Source of the DNA: Breviolum minutum Mf 1.05b.01
Lineage: Eukaryota > Sar > Dinophyceae > Suessiales > Symbiodiniaceae
Assembly (NCBI GenBank): GCA_000507305.1
Contig: DF240184.1
Span: 62,051-126,050, forward strand
Reading direction: 5' to 3'
DNA: 64,000 nucleotides
Shown here: positions 21,692 through 33,002 of the stretch, in pieces
Numbering within the stretch: position 1 is the first letter of the stretch
Layout of the letters: each line of letters begins with the position of its first letter
The notes under the pieces: model-generated
Databases searched by the model: none
What the model was told of the DNA's origin: nothing
What the model saw: the letters and a program-made list of their open reading frames with translations, nothing else
Made by a program: the position numbers and the translations under genes

Positions 21692-22016
21692 GACTTCTAA
21701 GCCAACCCTGGGAGGAAAAAAACCGTCTCATTTGCAACAGTAACAGCGGTGTTCCCGCTCAAATCGCTGATGCCCAACTTTGTTTTTTTTGCCTGCTCGT
21801 GAAACAGCGGTGTGTCCGCTCCGCCTTGAAAGCGGTGTGTCCGCTCTGTTTTGAAACAGCGGTGTGTCCGCTCTAACATACTAAAACATGCATTTTTTCT
21901 CTTCTTTCTGTTAAGACTTGTTGCGTTTTGCTTTGACATGGCAAGGAAAAAACGCGAATTTGAAGGTTTCACCACGCACTTTCCAAAAATAGCTAAATCA
22001 TGACTTTTGAAGTCGT

Positions 22017-22165
22017 TTCTACTTATTTCTACTTATTTCTACTTATAAGTAGATATAACTTACTTATTTCTACTTAAGTTTTAATTAAAATTTTAATTAA
22101 AGAATAAGTAGATTTAAGTAGGGTTTAAGTAGGTTAAGTAGAAATAAGTTACAACAAGTAGGATA
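22017..22165. repeat. Right subterminal TAAGTAGG/CTACTTAT repeats
   Basis: TTTCTACTTA words followed by TTAAGTAGG words around a palindromic TTAATTAAAATTTTAATTAA core (20 nt at about 22082-22101). It mirrors the left subterminal block. Confidence 0.8.
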
Positions 22166-22186
22166 AGTAGAAACAGTCCTTAAGGT
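22156..22186 (-). repeat. Right terminal inverted repeat of the large transposon
   Basis: Ends CAGTCCTTAAGGT. Its reverse complement matches 10638-10668 over 31 bp with one mismatch. Confidence 0.85.
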
Positions 22187-22529
22187 ATGTATATATGGAG
22201 CCTTTTCAGAACTATTTAGCTGCATCATTGATTGTCACCCGACCTTCCCCGCAAGTTTGTCTATACAAGGATAAGCTCAGCTAAAAAGAAGTATGCTAAT
22301 GGAACCGGTTCAAGCCAAAAACATGCATGCAAGATCTTCATGTGTACAATCTTAACTTTTTCAATTTAATTTATGAAGCAAATCATATTGGTTTTTGAGA
22401 AAAATATTTCGATTTATAGCATTACTGGCTCGTGAATTGTGGTACTTCCATTGCGCTTTGTGTTTTGGAATGTGTTGGGGTAAAACCAGTTCAGAAGAAT
22501 TTGCGTTTTTTGGGTGCCACCTTTTTTTT

Positions 22530-23275
22530 GGCAGGATCATCCTCCACCCATCGTTAAAGATAAGAAAGCAGCTAAGGAAGCAGCCAAGGTGGCTGAAAAG
22601 GCAAGCAAGGAAGCAATGAAGGTCCAGAAGAAACAGGACAGAGAACGCAAAAAGATTGAAGCTGCAGAAATGAAGAAAGCCAAGAAAGACAAGAGGCAGG
22701 ATAAAAAGACGAAGCAAACGAAGAGAAGAAGAAAAAGAAGAATCAAAATTTGCAGGACAAGAGGAATTGAAAGACCTGCAGACGGACGAGCTTGGGATAA
22801 GGGGGCCGTAGAGTAAGAAGATTTCATTGAAATTTGCGCCCCGCAAGAAACAAAAGAATAGCAAGGGCAGAATTGCCAGACTTGAAGCTTCCAGATGGAC
22901 CAAGAAAGGACACAGACACAGTAGATTGGCAAGGCTGCAGGCTTGAAAGCATGCTTTAGTCAGAGTGGCAGAGAATAAAGAGCAGGATGACCCCAGCAGC
23001 AGGGTGGATGCGCGTGATCCAAAAGAAAAAGGATTTGAGGCACCAGCAGCAGATTCCACTCAGTAAGAAAACAGCCATTCTCAAAAGGGATCATGCAAGC
23101 GAAGCATTGAAGGCAAGAGCCAGACAAGCGAGACAAGCAAGTCAAAAGGATCAAGCAAAACAGCTCAAACAGCCAAAACAGGCAAAACAAGCAAGGCAGA
23201 CAAGACAAGCAAACGCAACAAGGACGGCAAGAAACAAACAGAAGGCAAGCAAAGCAAACGAGACAAGATGAGGGA
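22530..23275 (+). pseudogene. Lys/Ala/Gln-rich coding remnant
   Basis: After a TTTTTTTTTGGCAG acceptor near 22533 the frame reads DHPPPIVKDKKAAKEAAK and a long Lys/Glu/Ala helix. It breaks near 22816. A second Lys/Gln/Ala-rich frame follows at 22987-23271 (for example KQLKQPKQAKQARQTRQ). The composition is like the Lys-rich linkers of the companion genes in the adjacent transposon, but it lies outside the right inverted repeat. I read it as a decayed exon pair of another element. A 232-codon minus-strand frame over the same DNA is its shadow. Confidence 0.35.
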
Positions 23276-24059
23276 ACAAAGCAGGACAAGCAAGACTGGA
23301 AAGGCATGCAAGACACCCAAGGAGTCCTGGCAGAATGCAAGCACCGCAAGTGCGCGCGCCCATGATGGGAACCTCCATCCCTTCAAGGCGTAATGCAGCT
23401 GTGGTGAAGGCATGGACGGCTTCTGGGGGCAAGAAAACAAAGCAGGGAAGGGTGAATCCCAGCCAAGTAGCTTACTTTGATTGCAAGACTTCTTTCATCT
23501 ACTCCAACTTGGTTCTTGCTAAGATCTATGTCACTGTCTTAGTCGTGGAAGGTTTGTGGTAGTACAGTCGACTTGAGCAGGTGAATTCTTCTATTTCCCA
23601 CAGCTGGGAGCTTGAAAATGCTTTGAGTTTCAAAGTACCAATTAATTTTGGATTTTTTCATTTCTATGTAGAACATTTCATATGGAATGGATCTGCCCGA
23701 TCTTTCCTGCATATAAATGTTAAATATTTATATATATATATATATGTAATATGTATGTATATATATATATATATATATTTGCTGTCCCAAACCTTCCTTG
23801 ACAATGAAATTGAGGGCCCACAAGCCAAGATTAGACACAAACATGGCTAGTGCAGGGCCCCACATTAAATCTTGATGATGTCCTTTGGAGCCCTTTGCAT
23901 CAATCGATCCCAGGTCATGCCCTAAAGGATTATAAAAGAATAATGTTGTACATATGAAGTAATTCTACATATGTACTTTTGGTCAGAATGGAAACCAAAA
24001 GCCTCCCCAAGCCAATCCAATATCATCATTGTTACTTCTTCATCATTCATCATCATATT

Positions 24060-24112
24060 TCATCTGTTTCACAATTCAGGATCAGTTGTCATCATCATCA
24101 TCATCATCAAGT
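24060..24112 (+). repeat. (ATC)n microsatellite
   Basis: Imperfect ATC/TCA run with a pure stretch near 24092-24110. Confidence 0.8.
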
Positions 24113-24311
24113 CAGGTCAACAAAAGTTGTTCCCAGTTTTTGAAGTTGTTTTCCGAGAAGGTTGTTGTACTGTCACGCAGGTGATTTGACATTCGGGCGT
24201 GGCTTTTTTGTGTAGGCGTTGGGTGCTGACACAGCAAGGGGACCTGAGAAAGTTTCAAAAGTTGAGTTTTTTCCAAGCATAAACTGATTATTGTTCCAGT
24301 TTGTTTACAGG

Positions 24312-24583
24312 TGATTTCTTCCAAGGAAGTAGATTTACAGGTGAAGCAACCGTTCCGTTTGATGTCAGGATCCCTTGTTGAGATGCATCCAAGGAAAACA
24401 GGCGCCAATTTGTGCCCCGTGCAACACGGGTGTCTATTTTTTGTGAACAAAACTAATTTTCGATCGAGCTCAGATTGGGGGTTTGGTGTTGGGAAGTATC
24501 GCCCGAGTAAGGTGTCCAACTTGACTGCCAGTGTACGTAACAGGTTTCTGTGTTCTACAGATGATAGTTTCATAGACAGGTAG
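24312..24583 (+). CDS. Exon-like fragment
   Basis: A stretch after TTTACAG acceptors (24308, 24339) is open to TAG at 24581-24583. It has mixed composition (PFRLMSGSLVEMHPRK, CPVQHGCLFFVNKTNF, GVGKYRPSKVSNLTA). It reads like a folded protein more than noise, but no family is recognised and no linked exon is certain. Confidence 0.3.
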
Positions 24584-27436
24584 ATAGATGATCACAACGA
24601 AATCTTGAGAGACATGGATGAGGGTTGATTTTTAGAAGTTGGCAGATTTGATTGGATGTGCAATTCAAAGGATGCCAAAGGGAACAAAACACATGTATAT
24701 GTCAAAAAAGTAACAAGAAAGATATGCGTGTACGGGTTGAAGGTGGCTTAGTGATTTGAAGCATGTGATGGATGGTTTTATCATTGCATAACTGCATGAT
24801 AAAGAAATATTTGTATTTATATATTCAATGAGGCTCATCTCATGCCAGGTCGTGGCATCCACATCTATGGGAGGGCGTGTGCGAGGAGGAGGGTTCTGAA
24901 GAAACAGGTCAAAGTCAGCGCTTCTGGCTTGCTTTTCTTTAGCCCGCGCTTTGATAGGAACACTTTTGAAGAACTTTGAAACCAAAAAGAAATGAATTCG
25001 TTGATGCATTTCACCTTGAATAGAAAACCGGGGTTGATGAAAAATAGTTTGTGTAGAGAGATGGTGTTGCAGGTCTATCCAGACATTTCATCACACGTGT
25101 ACCAAGCGAAAACCAAACAAAACACAACAGTACCACAGTAGTGATTCAAAATCGGAAATATGTGGGTTTCCGGTTTCATACCACCCTTGCAGCAACTTGG
25201 TTCAAAATCAGACTTGAGTGTGTATTGGCTTTGCATCTCTCTTGCCAATACAATGGTGGGGGGAAAAGTCCCTTTGGCGAACTATTTGATGCAGCGCCTC
25301 ATCCACCGAATGCTTGGGATTGGTTTGGCCGGGGTAGAATCAAAAAGTGTTGATTCAGATGTCGTCGACCGAGTTTGATAGCCAAACACCTCCCCTATAT
25401 TCAGCTTCCCATGCTGGTGTTCCCCAGGCATCCATTTTTATGGTTCCGCAGTTTCATTGTTGAGTTTGCAAGGACACACCTCTTTGAGATGGAAAATTAA
25501 CTGTGGCTCATATAGACCTCGCCAACCGGATAGCACCTTCTTTGCGAGATGGAATGGTTTACTGGCTGAGATAGATTGCTGGTATATAGACTCTTCTGTG
25601 AGAGGCCTTCATCTTCATCGTGATTCTAGTGGCTTATGGGCGATTCTCAGAGGTGGAACAAGACTGGGGTGGTTGGACAGGGTTGCCATATTCTAGGAGT
25701 GCATGTATATACACATCACCGGAATTGATGCTCAAGTTTGTTGTGCTAGTGGAGCTATGGAGGAACTGATGGCTGTTCAAATATTGTGGTTTCTTTTGCG
25801 CACGCACGATTTTAGACGACATTGAGATTATATGTAAAACAAAAATGGTGCAGGATTTAGCTTAAATCGATTTCTTGGCAGGGGAGGGCATTGTATTCAC
25901 ATGCACCCGCGCAGATCACCACCCTGCAACAGCAGTTGATATGCGTATAACACGCGGCAGACCAAAAATTTTCGCACGGACATCAATGTAATGCTGGCTT
26001 CCTCGACCTTGGCCCAAAAACAAAAGCCTTTGCAGCGTTATTCCCACAACTATTCAGAAAATTGCGCGTAGAGGCCTCACTTGAAAAAGTATGAAAGTGA
26101 TTGTACAAGTGTCCTGCAAAAGGATGACTTTTCCATTTGCTGAAAAATCACATATTAGTTTCAACCCCTTCAGTATACTTGTAAAGACCGAGTATTCACG
26201 AAGTTGGGCAACCGCCATGTTCACGGACCTCCCAAGTAAATGTTGTTGCTACCACTGAATTTCAAACAAGTTTGATTTGATTGCACATGTGTGCGTATAT
26301 ATTAGATTTGGACTGAAATGCTTTGTGACTGGATGAAATTGCTTGCTCGATGAACCTTCAAGCCCAAGTGGATCATGTGTCATTTACCGGCTGATTCAAA
26401 AGCATTGGTCCGGAAGTGTCACCAGTGTAAATTCAAAGACTTGATGAATTTCAACATGTGAGAAACATATGTGACATCACCGCCGCGTTTTCGATCAGTA
26501 TTCAATCAAAAAATTGGATATTATATCTTTAGATATATACTTTCCGGGCTTCAAATTTTAGTACATGGCGGATGATAAAAGAACAACAGCCGAGTGCCTT
26601 TGATCCAAGGCTGGCCATTTAGTTGATTCTCAATGCTAAAGAGTCCAGCTTCTTCGTGCTACCCGCAACTGTCTGCAGTTCACGGGCGCGCATGAATGTT
26701 GGCGCAACTAGGAGGAATGCACGCCAGAGGGTGACTGGTCTCTGGTCGACATTTGTCTTGCCAACATGATGCCCAGCCAGAGTTTTGGTTGCGTGTAAAT
26801 TGTTGTTTGAGCTGCAAACATTTTTACCAAAACATGTCACATGAATAGATTTCTAGACGCCTTGATTTCTAGATTGATTTATTTCCCCACAAGGCTTTCA
26901 GTCTGACGGTGCCACTTTCTGCATTTTGAATTTTTATACGCACATTGATATATGAATATTTTTTGAAAAGTCATGCAATTTGTTTCAAGAGGCGCACACA
27001 CACATATACCCACATATATTGATCATATCTGTAGGCTTTGAAGAAGTTCCCTTTCCAAGGAACGTGGCATTGAGGACAGTTCTGCTCTGTCACTTGATGG
27101 TGGTTTTGGGTGGCTCATTCCTGATTGAGCAACCACACCAAGCCTGATGCCATTTCTACCTGATGCCAGTTCGAAGTACTTTGATTGCAGTATTCTCTAA
27201 AAGCTTGTTCAGAACATGCAGTACTAGGCACGTTATTTTAAGACATTTTAAGATCATTATATTCTGAAATGCTGTTAATTATTGAAAAGTATTTGATCTG
27301 GCCCAATGGCTTTTAGGAATAAGAACTACATATGACTTTTGATACATTTTTATAGAATTGTATTTCCTGAAAAAAAACATTTGATATAGGTGGCTCCTCT
27401 ACGAAAATGGCAATCAGGTCATGAAACATCAAAAGT
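24584..27436. other. No gene seen
   Basis: Nearly 2.9 kb of unique AT-rich sequence with only short, unconvincing frames on both strands, and no tandem repeat or inverted pair of note. Confidence 0.5.
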
Positions 27437-27871
27437 TTGACGCATTATGGTAGACTTTTGGTGGCTTCTTTCCTTCTAACTTGTCTTTCTCTGAGGCATT
27501 TACATGTGGATGGTGGGCGTGGCACAATGACGCGCTTTCTCCAAACGACGCAAGGGATTTCTAACAACCGATTTTCATCATTGCTTGATCTTGGAGTGTT
27601 TAGACGAGAAGAAGAAGCCAAAAAGGCACTTCAAATGGAAACGGTGAGGGTGTACAAATCAAAGTCTCGTAAACGTGTCTACTTCGGGACAATGTCTTTG
27701 AACCAAACACAGATGATGGTAGAATGTTGTTTCACTTCACATGACTCTGGCCATTCGTTGCGCCGCTCTGCTCTGTCTCTCGAAGCGATGACAGCAGCGC
27801 CAATGCAGGGGTGCTGCTCTTCAAGCAAGAACCAAGACCAACAAAATATGTGTAATCTTGCCGTAGCGTAG
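27437..27871 (+). CDS. Hypothetical protein with possible signal peptide
   Basis: A 144-codon frame. The first 20 residues are hydrophobic with early basic residues (MTHYGRLLVASFLLTCLSL), which could be a signal or anchor segment. The middle is Arg/Lys/Glu-rich and the end Cys/Ser/Gln-rich. No domain is recognised and composition gives only weak support. Confidence 0.25.
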   Translation: MTHYGRLLVASFLLTCLSLRHLHVDGGRGTMTRFLQTTQGISNNRFSSLLDLGVFRREEEAKKALQMETVRVYKSKSRKRVYFGTMSLNQTQMMVECCFTSHDSGHSLRRSALSLEAMTAAPMQGCCSSSKNQDQQNMCNLAVA

Positions 27872-28012
27872 CAATAGGAAACTGCCTTGCAACTGTCAAA
27901 TCAGGAAGGATGTCCAAGTTTGGGCCTGCTTCTTTTACGATCAAGATCAGAAACGAATGTCAATTGGTTACGTATGAATGAAGTCTGTTGCAACACTTAC
28001 AACATTCACAGC

Positions 28013-28205
28013 ATGTCTCCCCTACATCCTCTTCGTCCTCTACGTCCGCCCCCTCGTATACGTCCTTGACGTCCTCTATAGGTCTACGCCCTCTACGTCC
28101 TTGACATCCATGCCCTCCACGTCCTGTCCTCTACGTCCTTCACGTCCCGTACATCCTCCACGTCCTCTATGTCCCCTACGTCCTATAGTCCACGTCCCAC
28201 GTCCC
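28013..28205 (+). repeat. CTCTACGTCC minisatellite
   Basis: Irregular tandem copies of CTCTACGTCC/TTGACGTCC/CCACGTCC, about eighteen, all in one orientation. Confidence 0.8.
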
Positions 28206-30329
28206 GCGGCACACAGCAGGCAATCCTCTGATTTTTGAAGTTAATGTACGCGCGTGGTTCAAATGCAAAAAAAACCGTTTGGGGGAGAGTTTAAAAGGTG
28301 TTCAAAATACGTCCGGGACACGCAAAAATGTTGGAAAATGGAGAAAAAGAAGTTAAAATTGGTGATTCTCTTTCCCTGCTAAATGTGATTTCTGCTGGAC
28401 CCCAGATGCCAGTGCCTTCAACTTCAAACTTTCCCACAACAGTGCTTCAACCATAGGAACATGGTATTCATGGAATGAATTTGAGATTTTGTTTATTGCT
28501 TACCAGTGGACACGTGCACGTCCCATTCAATCAGATTAATTGAGTTCAAAACTTTAGCTTTGCGATGACCGCTTTCTCAAGGAAGACATATAAGCTCTCT
28601 GCTCAGTCGGCAACGGCAAGCTTCCACCAAGAAAATGCACCGAAAATCAGATATTTTGATCCTTAGGTAAATTTGTTCAAAAAAATCAAAACTGTCACAT
28701 GTCTTTTGCGCCCATGTATGGCTGAAGTATTCCACTTCGGAAAACTTTCTGTAGTCGTCTCAAAGTTTGGAAAAGCATCCCTTGAGTCGATGTTTCACGC
28801 TGTTTTTGTGAAGCTATTGGAAGTTCATTGACAGACCCTGGGCTCGAATTCGCACATTGCCCCCATTCAAGTGGTCCCATGTCTCTAACATCAGTAAGCT
28901 GCAGGTGGATGCAATTCTTTCAGCGATGCAGACTCCACACTCGGAAGAAGCCAACCTGGTCTCATGTGAAGCTTCAAATATTTCTTCATCTCAAGAAATC
29001 TCAAGTCATATGCTGGTTGAAATAGTCCAAATTTACAAAACTTGTAATATATCCCAAGCCTTGGCCTGTCCCTTCAAAAAAATGCTTGTTGATTCTGGTT
29101 GATTCTTGTTGACCCTTGTTACATATAGAACTTCCTGGACCGTCCAGCAATCAACAGCTGCAATCCGTTTGAGGCTTCTGCCCAAACCAGTGACTTGGCA
29201 GGTCAACGAAGGTTTCATGACATGTGCAAACCAAAGACAATGATCAAGATGCCAGTTCTTATTTACACAAAAGATCAAAATGTGGACAAGATTTATGTTG
29301 TGTGATGGTCTGCACTTTACACTTACTTTTGTTTGTTTGACCTCCAACGAAGCCTGTGGATGATCAAACAGCAATTTGGGCGACCAATCTCCGCAGCATC
29401 TTTGCCAGAGACGGTTCCTGGTTCTATTGTTGCTTCTTGAATGAATCTGTTTCTTTTATCCGTGTATCAGGTTTTTTTAGTTGAAAGGTTCAGGACAAAT
29501 GCCCTGGGGGGAAATGAGTTCCAACTGTTCAAAATCATTTCGTTATATATTGTTTTTCGTGATTATATTGCATTGAGTTTTGTTGAACAATTTTGGATAG
29601 GGAAGCCACAAGACCCCATTGCCATAAAGCGTATGTTTCTGTCGCCCAGATGGAGAACGTATAGATGTTGATAAGATTCAATCGATACGGGGCTCCATGT
29701 TACAACTAAACCATCTAAATACTGCATCATTGAATTGGTGCATCCATCTAAATATTTATTTATTTATTTATATATATATATATATCTTCCTCGCTACCGC
29801 CTTCCCTGCAGCAAGAGCTGGTGACAAGAGTCTAGGTCATAAAGGAAGGGCTTTCGGAAAAATCGAGAGAGACTTGGGGTTGGCTCACCGAATAACAGAT
29901 GAGGAAGGATCAGGAATTGAATCTGGGCGCCAAGACTATCCAAAGCCCTGTCAACTTTTGCAAAAAAAGTTTCCTCAGACACACAAAAACGGTGGCCCTC
30001 CTGTCATCTCACCCAACACCCAACATTTTTCAGGGATACATGCATGAAGACCTTTGTATCAAACAACTTCTTCATATACCAACTCTCACTAAGGACAGGT
30101 GCAATGTGGAGGATCCAGAAAATATCAAAGTTGCTTTGTAAGATGGATGTTGACTTGCCAGGTGCAACGCCTGCCTCAGAGGTTCTTGGTGACAAGGCCT
30201 GCTAGTCTTTAAAAATACTTTTTTTTGCAGTTGTCATGTGTTGGTGACATTCAAGCTGAAATGGGAGTGGATACTGTATCGACCCAACTTCGCAGTTTTA
30301 ACGTGCATTCATCATTCATATATAGCTCT

Positions 30330-31340
30330 GTTCTGACCCCCAAGGTTTTCCCAGAATCCAAAATGTGGAAGTGTGTATGGTGGAAATTTCATGGTGCCAT
30401 TCTGCCTTCACTCCTTCTGCCCATTCTCTTTTGGCCAGCCTTTGCCGGACATTGTGAGCGCTATCGCTACATGGAGAGCATGTCTCAATAGGTTAAATCT
30501 CTGGAGAAAATGGCCAGGGACACAACGGAGAAGGTCAAAGTCTTTACTGCTGCTTTAGATGCGTTTCATGAAAAATCAGTGTTTTAAAAACACGTTTTTC
30601 TGTCCATCTCCATCTTCTGGGATGATGACAGATGTGAAAATAAAACACTGCCCGTCCTGACCCTGTAGGTTCAATAGAAAAACACATTTTTCCAAATTGT
30701 GGAAGAATGAAATTGATGCCTGAAGTCGCCTTCCTAGTGAAGCCCCAAGGCTTCATCGAGACCTCCACGACCTTAAGTCCAAGATTCGTGGGACCTATGC
30801 CACGTTTGCTGGCTTCGTGTGTTACTGAGATGAACATGGAACATAAAATGGTGAACATTAGGTCCCTAGGTATGTTTCAGTGCCCAATTATTTGTTACAT
30901 ATTTTCGTTCAACTTGGGCCAACGTTTTTGGGATGGCCTTTTCCTTGCCCAGCTGCGTAGTGTCCAGGCGTTGAGGCAAAGGGGCCAGGGTCTATATGGG
31001 TCTATGTGGCATGCACGGGATATTGATTCATGCATGATTCATTCTACCGTAACCATTCTTGCTTTTTATGGCAAGTAAAGGCCACCATGTTTGATATACG
31101 AATTGTTTGGTTCACGAATGCTTTAATGACCCCCACGGGGACCATGTTGAGTTTATGTAAATGTCTGCGATCCTTGTTTTTAGGCATCAAGAAAGGCCCA
31201 GCGACGCAGCCCAAGAAAAAAAAACAGGCCCCCAATAAGAAAACAGCTACGCTGAAGTCTGTCATAGAACTTTCCAGCCCCCCCCCTGCGGCCTTCCCCA
31301 AAACCATTTGTTCAAAAAATTGTGCTGAGCAGGATTGAGT
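30330..31340 (+). pseudogene. Broken exon series of an unknown Lys-rich protein
   Basis: Short open stretches in changing frames have coding character: QPLPDIVSAIATWRACLNR (about 30433-30490), SLEKMARDTTEKVKVFTAAL after a shift, LHDLKSKIRGTYATFAGF near 30752-30805, and a basic end TQPKKKKQAPNKKTATLKSV (about 31207-31266). Helical then Lys-rich order resembles the companion proteins of the transposons in this window. Frame changes without good splice sites suggest decay. Confidence 0.3.
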
Positions 31341-31651
31341 TGATTTCCCGGAGAACTGAGCTGTTTATAAATGTGCGAGGAAATGCTACGCGCGCCATGA
31401 AATCTACACTTTAGCAGATCGGACTGAGCAGAATTGAGCTCATTTAGCTGATTTTGAGCAGGATTGAGCTCATTTTGAGCAGAATTGAGCGGATTTTGAA
31501 CGAAGCAAAAAAACACGGAAATGTTGCGCATGCCATGAAATCTTTGTTTTATCAGGTAGGACTGAGCAGGATTGCTTTCATTTTGAGTAGGATTGAGCTG
31601 ATTTTTTTGCAGTTTTTTGTCCGAAAGGCGGGGGGGCTGGAAAGTTCTATG
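31263..31651. repeat. Segment with perfect 22-bp inverted ends
   Basis: CATAGAACTTTCCAGCCCCCCC at 31263-31284 recurs as its reverse complement at 31630-31651. Inside are repeated words GAGCAGRATTGAGC and two related ~150-bp units (AAATGCTACGCGCGCCATGAAATC and AAATGTTGCGCATGCC types). It may be a small inverted-repeat element or an inverted duplication of a gene fragment, because the left arm overlaps the end of a Lys-rich frame. Confidence 0.5.
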
Positions 31652-32079
31652 AGCCTAAGGCCAAGGATGAACCAAGAGGCCAAAAGCAACTTTGGAGCAT
31701 GGTGTGAAGCTTCGTCGCCCCAAGACGAAGAGGGTTGTGCAAAGGGCATGCGTGCAAGCATGAATTCGTATTTGGAGTCACTGCGAGGTTTGAGGCCTGT
31801 GGTGGCCAGAAATTGGCCTAGCTTGCCATAAAAGCCATTGTCCACCAACCGCATCAACACCACGTTTTAAGGTTGCCTCAAAAAAGGCTTGGCCTGGAGT
31901 GGCCAGAAATTGGCCTAGCTGCTGAGCTACGTTTCATTCACCCCAAGGGTGAGTGCCTTGAGAAAAGAAAGCCACCGTTGGAACTTCGTGAGAAGCTGCA
32001 TATTTTGAGCGTTTTGTTTTGGATTCCTTTTTTTATTCAGCATTTTCTTGATATGTTTTGGTTTAATTACATGTATTGA

Positions 32080-33000
32080 TTTTGTGATTAAGGTTTGATT
32101 TCTTGGCGCATTTCAAGAGATAAAGAAGATAAATGTATGTATGAATAGGGATGCCCCTCCATCCAAAATGCCAGTGACGACCCTGAGGGTCTCATGTCTT
32201 CAGGTTTCACGATCCCATATTGGCTGTGGGTGGGCCAATATTTAGAGACATGTTCACAGTGTCCTTTTTCGACTGTATGATTGAAAGCCTGCAGAATGGT
32301 GAAGAAACCTTTGAAAATTTATACAGTTTTAAGCAAAATCGGGGATATATAGAAATTCACTGGCCCAAGTTCTTGGTATAAACGCAGCTGCTCAAACATG
32401 CAGCGTCATATAGTCTTGGATGTGGAGTAGAGGGCTTTTTCTTTTGGCCGTGTCTAAGAACTGGGCTTCCAAAGCTTCATCGGCGTCGATGGGTTCGGCA
32501 GCGGCGAACTTTCGGCGGTGCCTTCGCAACTGAATATGGATGACGGTGGATGTTTAAGTTTCCAAACGCAAAATATCTACGCCAAGCAAATAATTGTTTA
32601 CTATAGCCCATGATGGTGTGAGCAAATGTTTTTCTAATAATTCTGCTCAGAATGGCCCGCCGACCTACAGGCAGACCCAAGATTGGAAAATGCATGATCA
32701 TCAATGCGTGGATGGTTTGGGTAGTTTCCTTGGCTAACTGCGTGTCCTACTTCAGGTATACAGCCGAGTTCCTAATGTAAGTAGCTTAAAAATCTCCGCA
32801 TCATTGAGTTGATTCGGTTGGTGGACAAAAAAATCGTTTCTAGCAGTATGTATTCAGTTCTTAATTTCCGGAAAACCGTGTGGAGAGTTGCTAAGCAACC
32901 TAGCCAGTGGTGCTACCACTTGCTTATACTGTTTTTCCCAAAAGACGTTTCGTTGCAGGGTTCGTCTAAAGACTGTTGGCGTATAAGCATCATCCCACAC
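32080..33000. other. No gene seen
   Basis: Unique sequence with scattered short frames and no recognised repeat or protein. Confidence 0.5.
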
Positions 33001-33002
33001 AT

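Larger units (their letters stand above)
11070..21872 (+). repeat. Hairpin repeat family AGCGG-TGTGT-CCGCT, ~36 copies
   Basis: The 15-mer AGCGGTGTGTCCGCT can fold into a 5-bp GC-rich stem with a 5-nt loop. Starts include 11070, 11107, 11172, 11575, 11621, 12101, 12329, 12353, 12377, 13430, 13451, 14621-14778 (six), 15520, 16233, 16250, 17794, 18334, 18362, 18446, 18463, 20498, 21063, 21087, 21110, 21134, 21176, 21745, 21806, 21831 and 21858. Most variants keep the stem and change the loop (TTTGT, TGTGC, TGTTT, TGTTC, TGCAT); 21087 and 21134 are the stem exceptions. All copies lie in spacers, flanks or introns of the transposon genes. Confidence 0.85.
10638..22186 (+). mobile_element. ~11.5-kb DNA transposon with inverted ends, six genes and internal hairpins
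   Basis: The left end (10638-10668) and right end (22156-22186) are inverted copies over 31 bp with one mismatch; the core is GGACTGTTTCTACTTATCCT. If the ends are taken at GGACTG...CAGTCC, the flanks give a TTA target duplication (left ...CCT-TTA, right TTA-AGG). Both ends continue inward into TAAGTAGG/CTACTTAT repeats. Between them lie six genes, all on the plus strand, one of which is a transposase with a D...D...C-x2-C...D-x2-H pattern. About 36 copies of the hairpin AGCGG-N5-CCGCT occur at 11070-21872, and I find none outside these borders. The 3-bp duplication suits CACTA or PIF-like logic, while the transposase pattern is closer to the CACTA/Plavaka/Zisupton side, so the superfamily is left open. 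The transposase carries one in-frame TAG, so this copy may be inactive. Confidence 0.8.

Noticed and set aside
22361-23059. 232-codon minus-strand frame rich in Leu/Ser/Cys/Phe
   Set aside because: It is the complement of a Lys/Glu/Ala-rich plus-strand stretch that has a splice acceptor and better coding character.
28013-28238. Pro/Leu/Arg-rich frame over the CTCTACGTCC repeat
   Set aside because: It is low-complexity and frame-independent, explained by the repeat.
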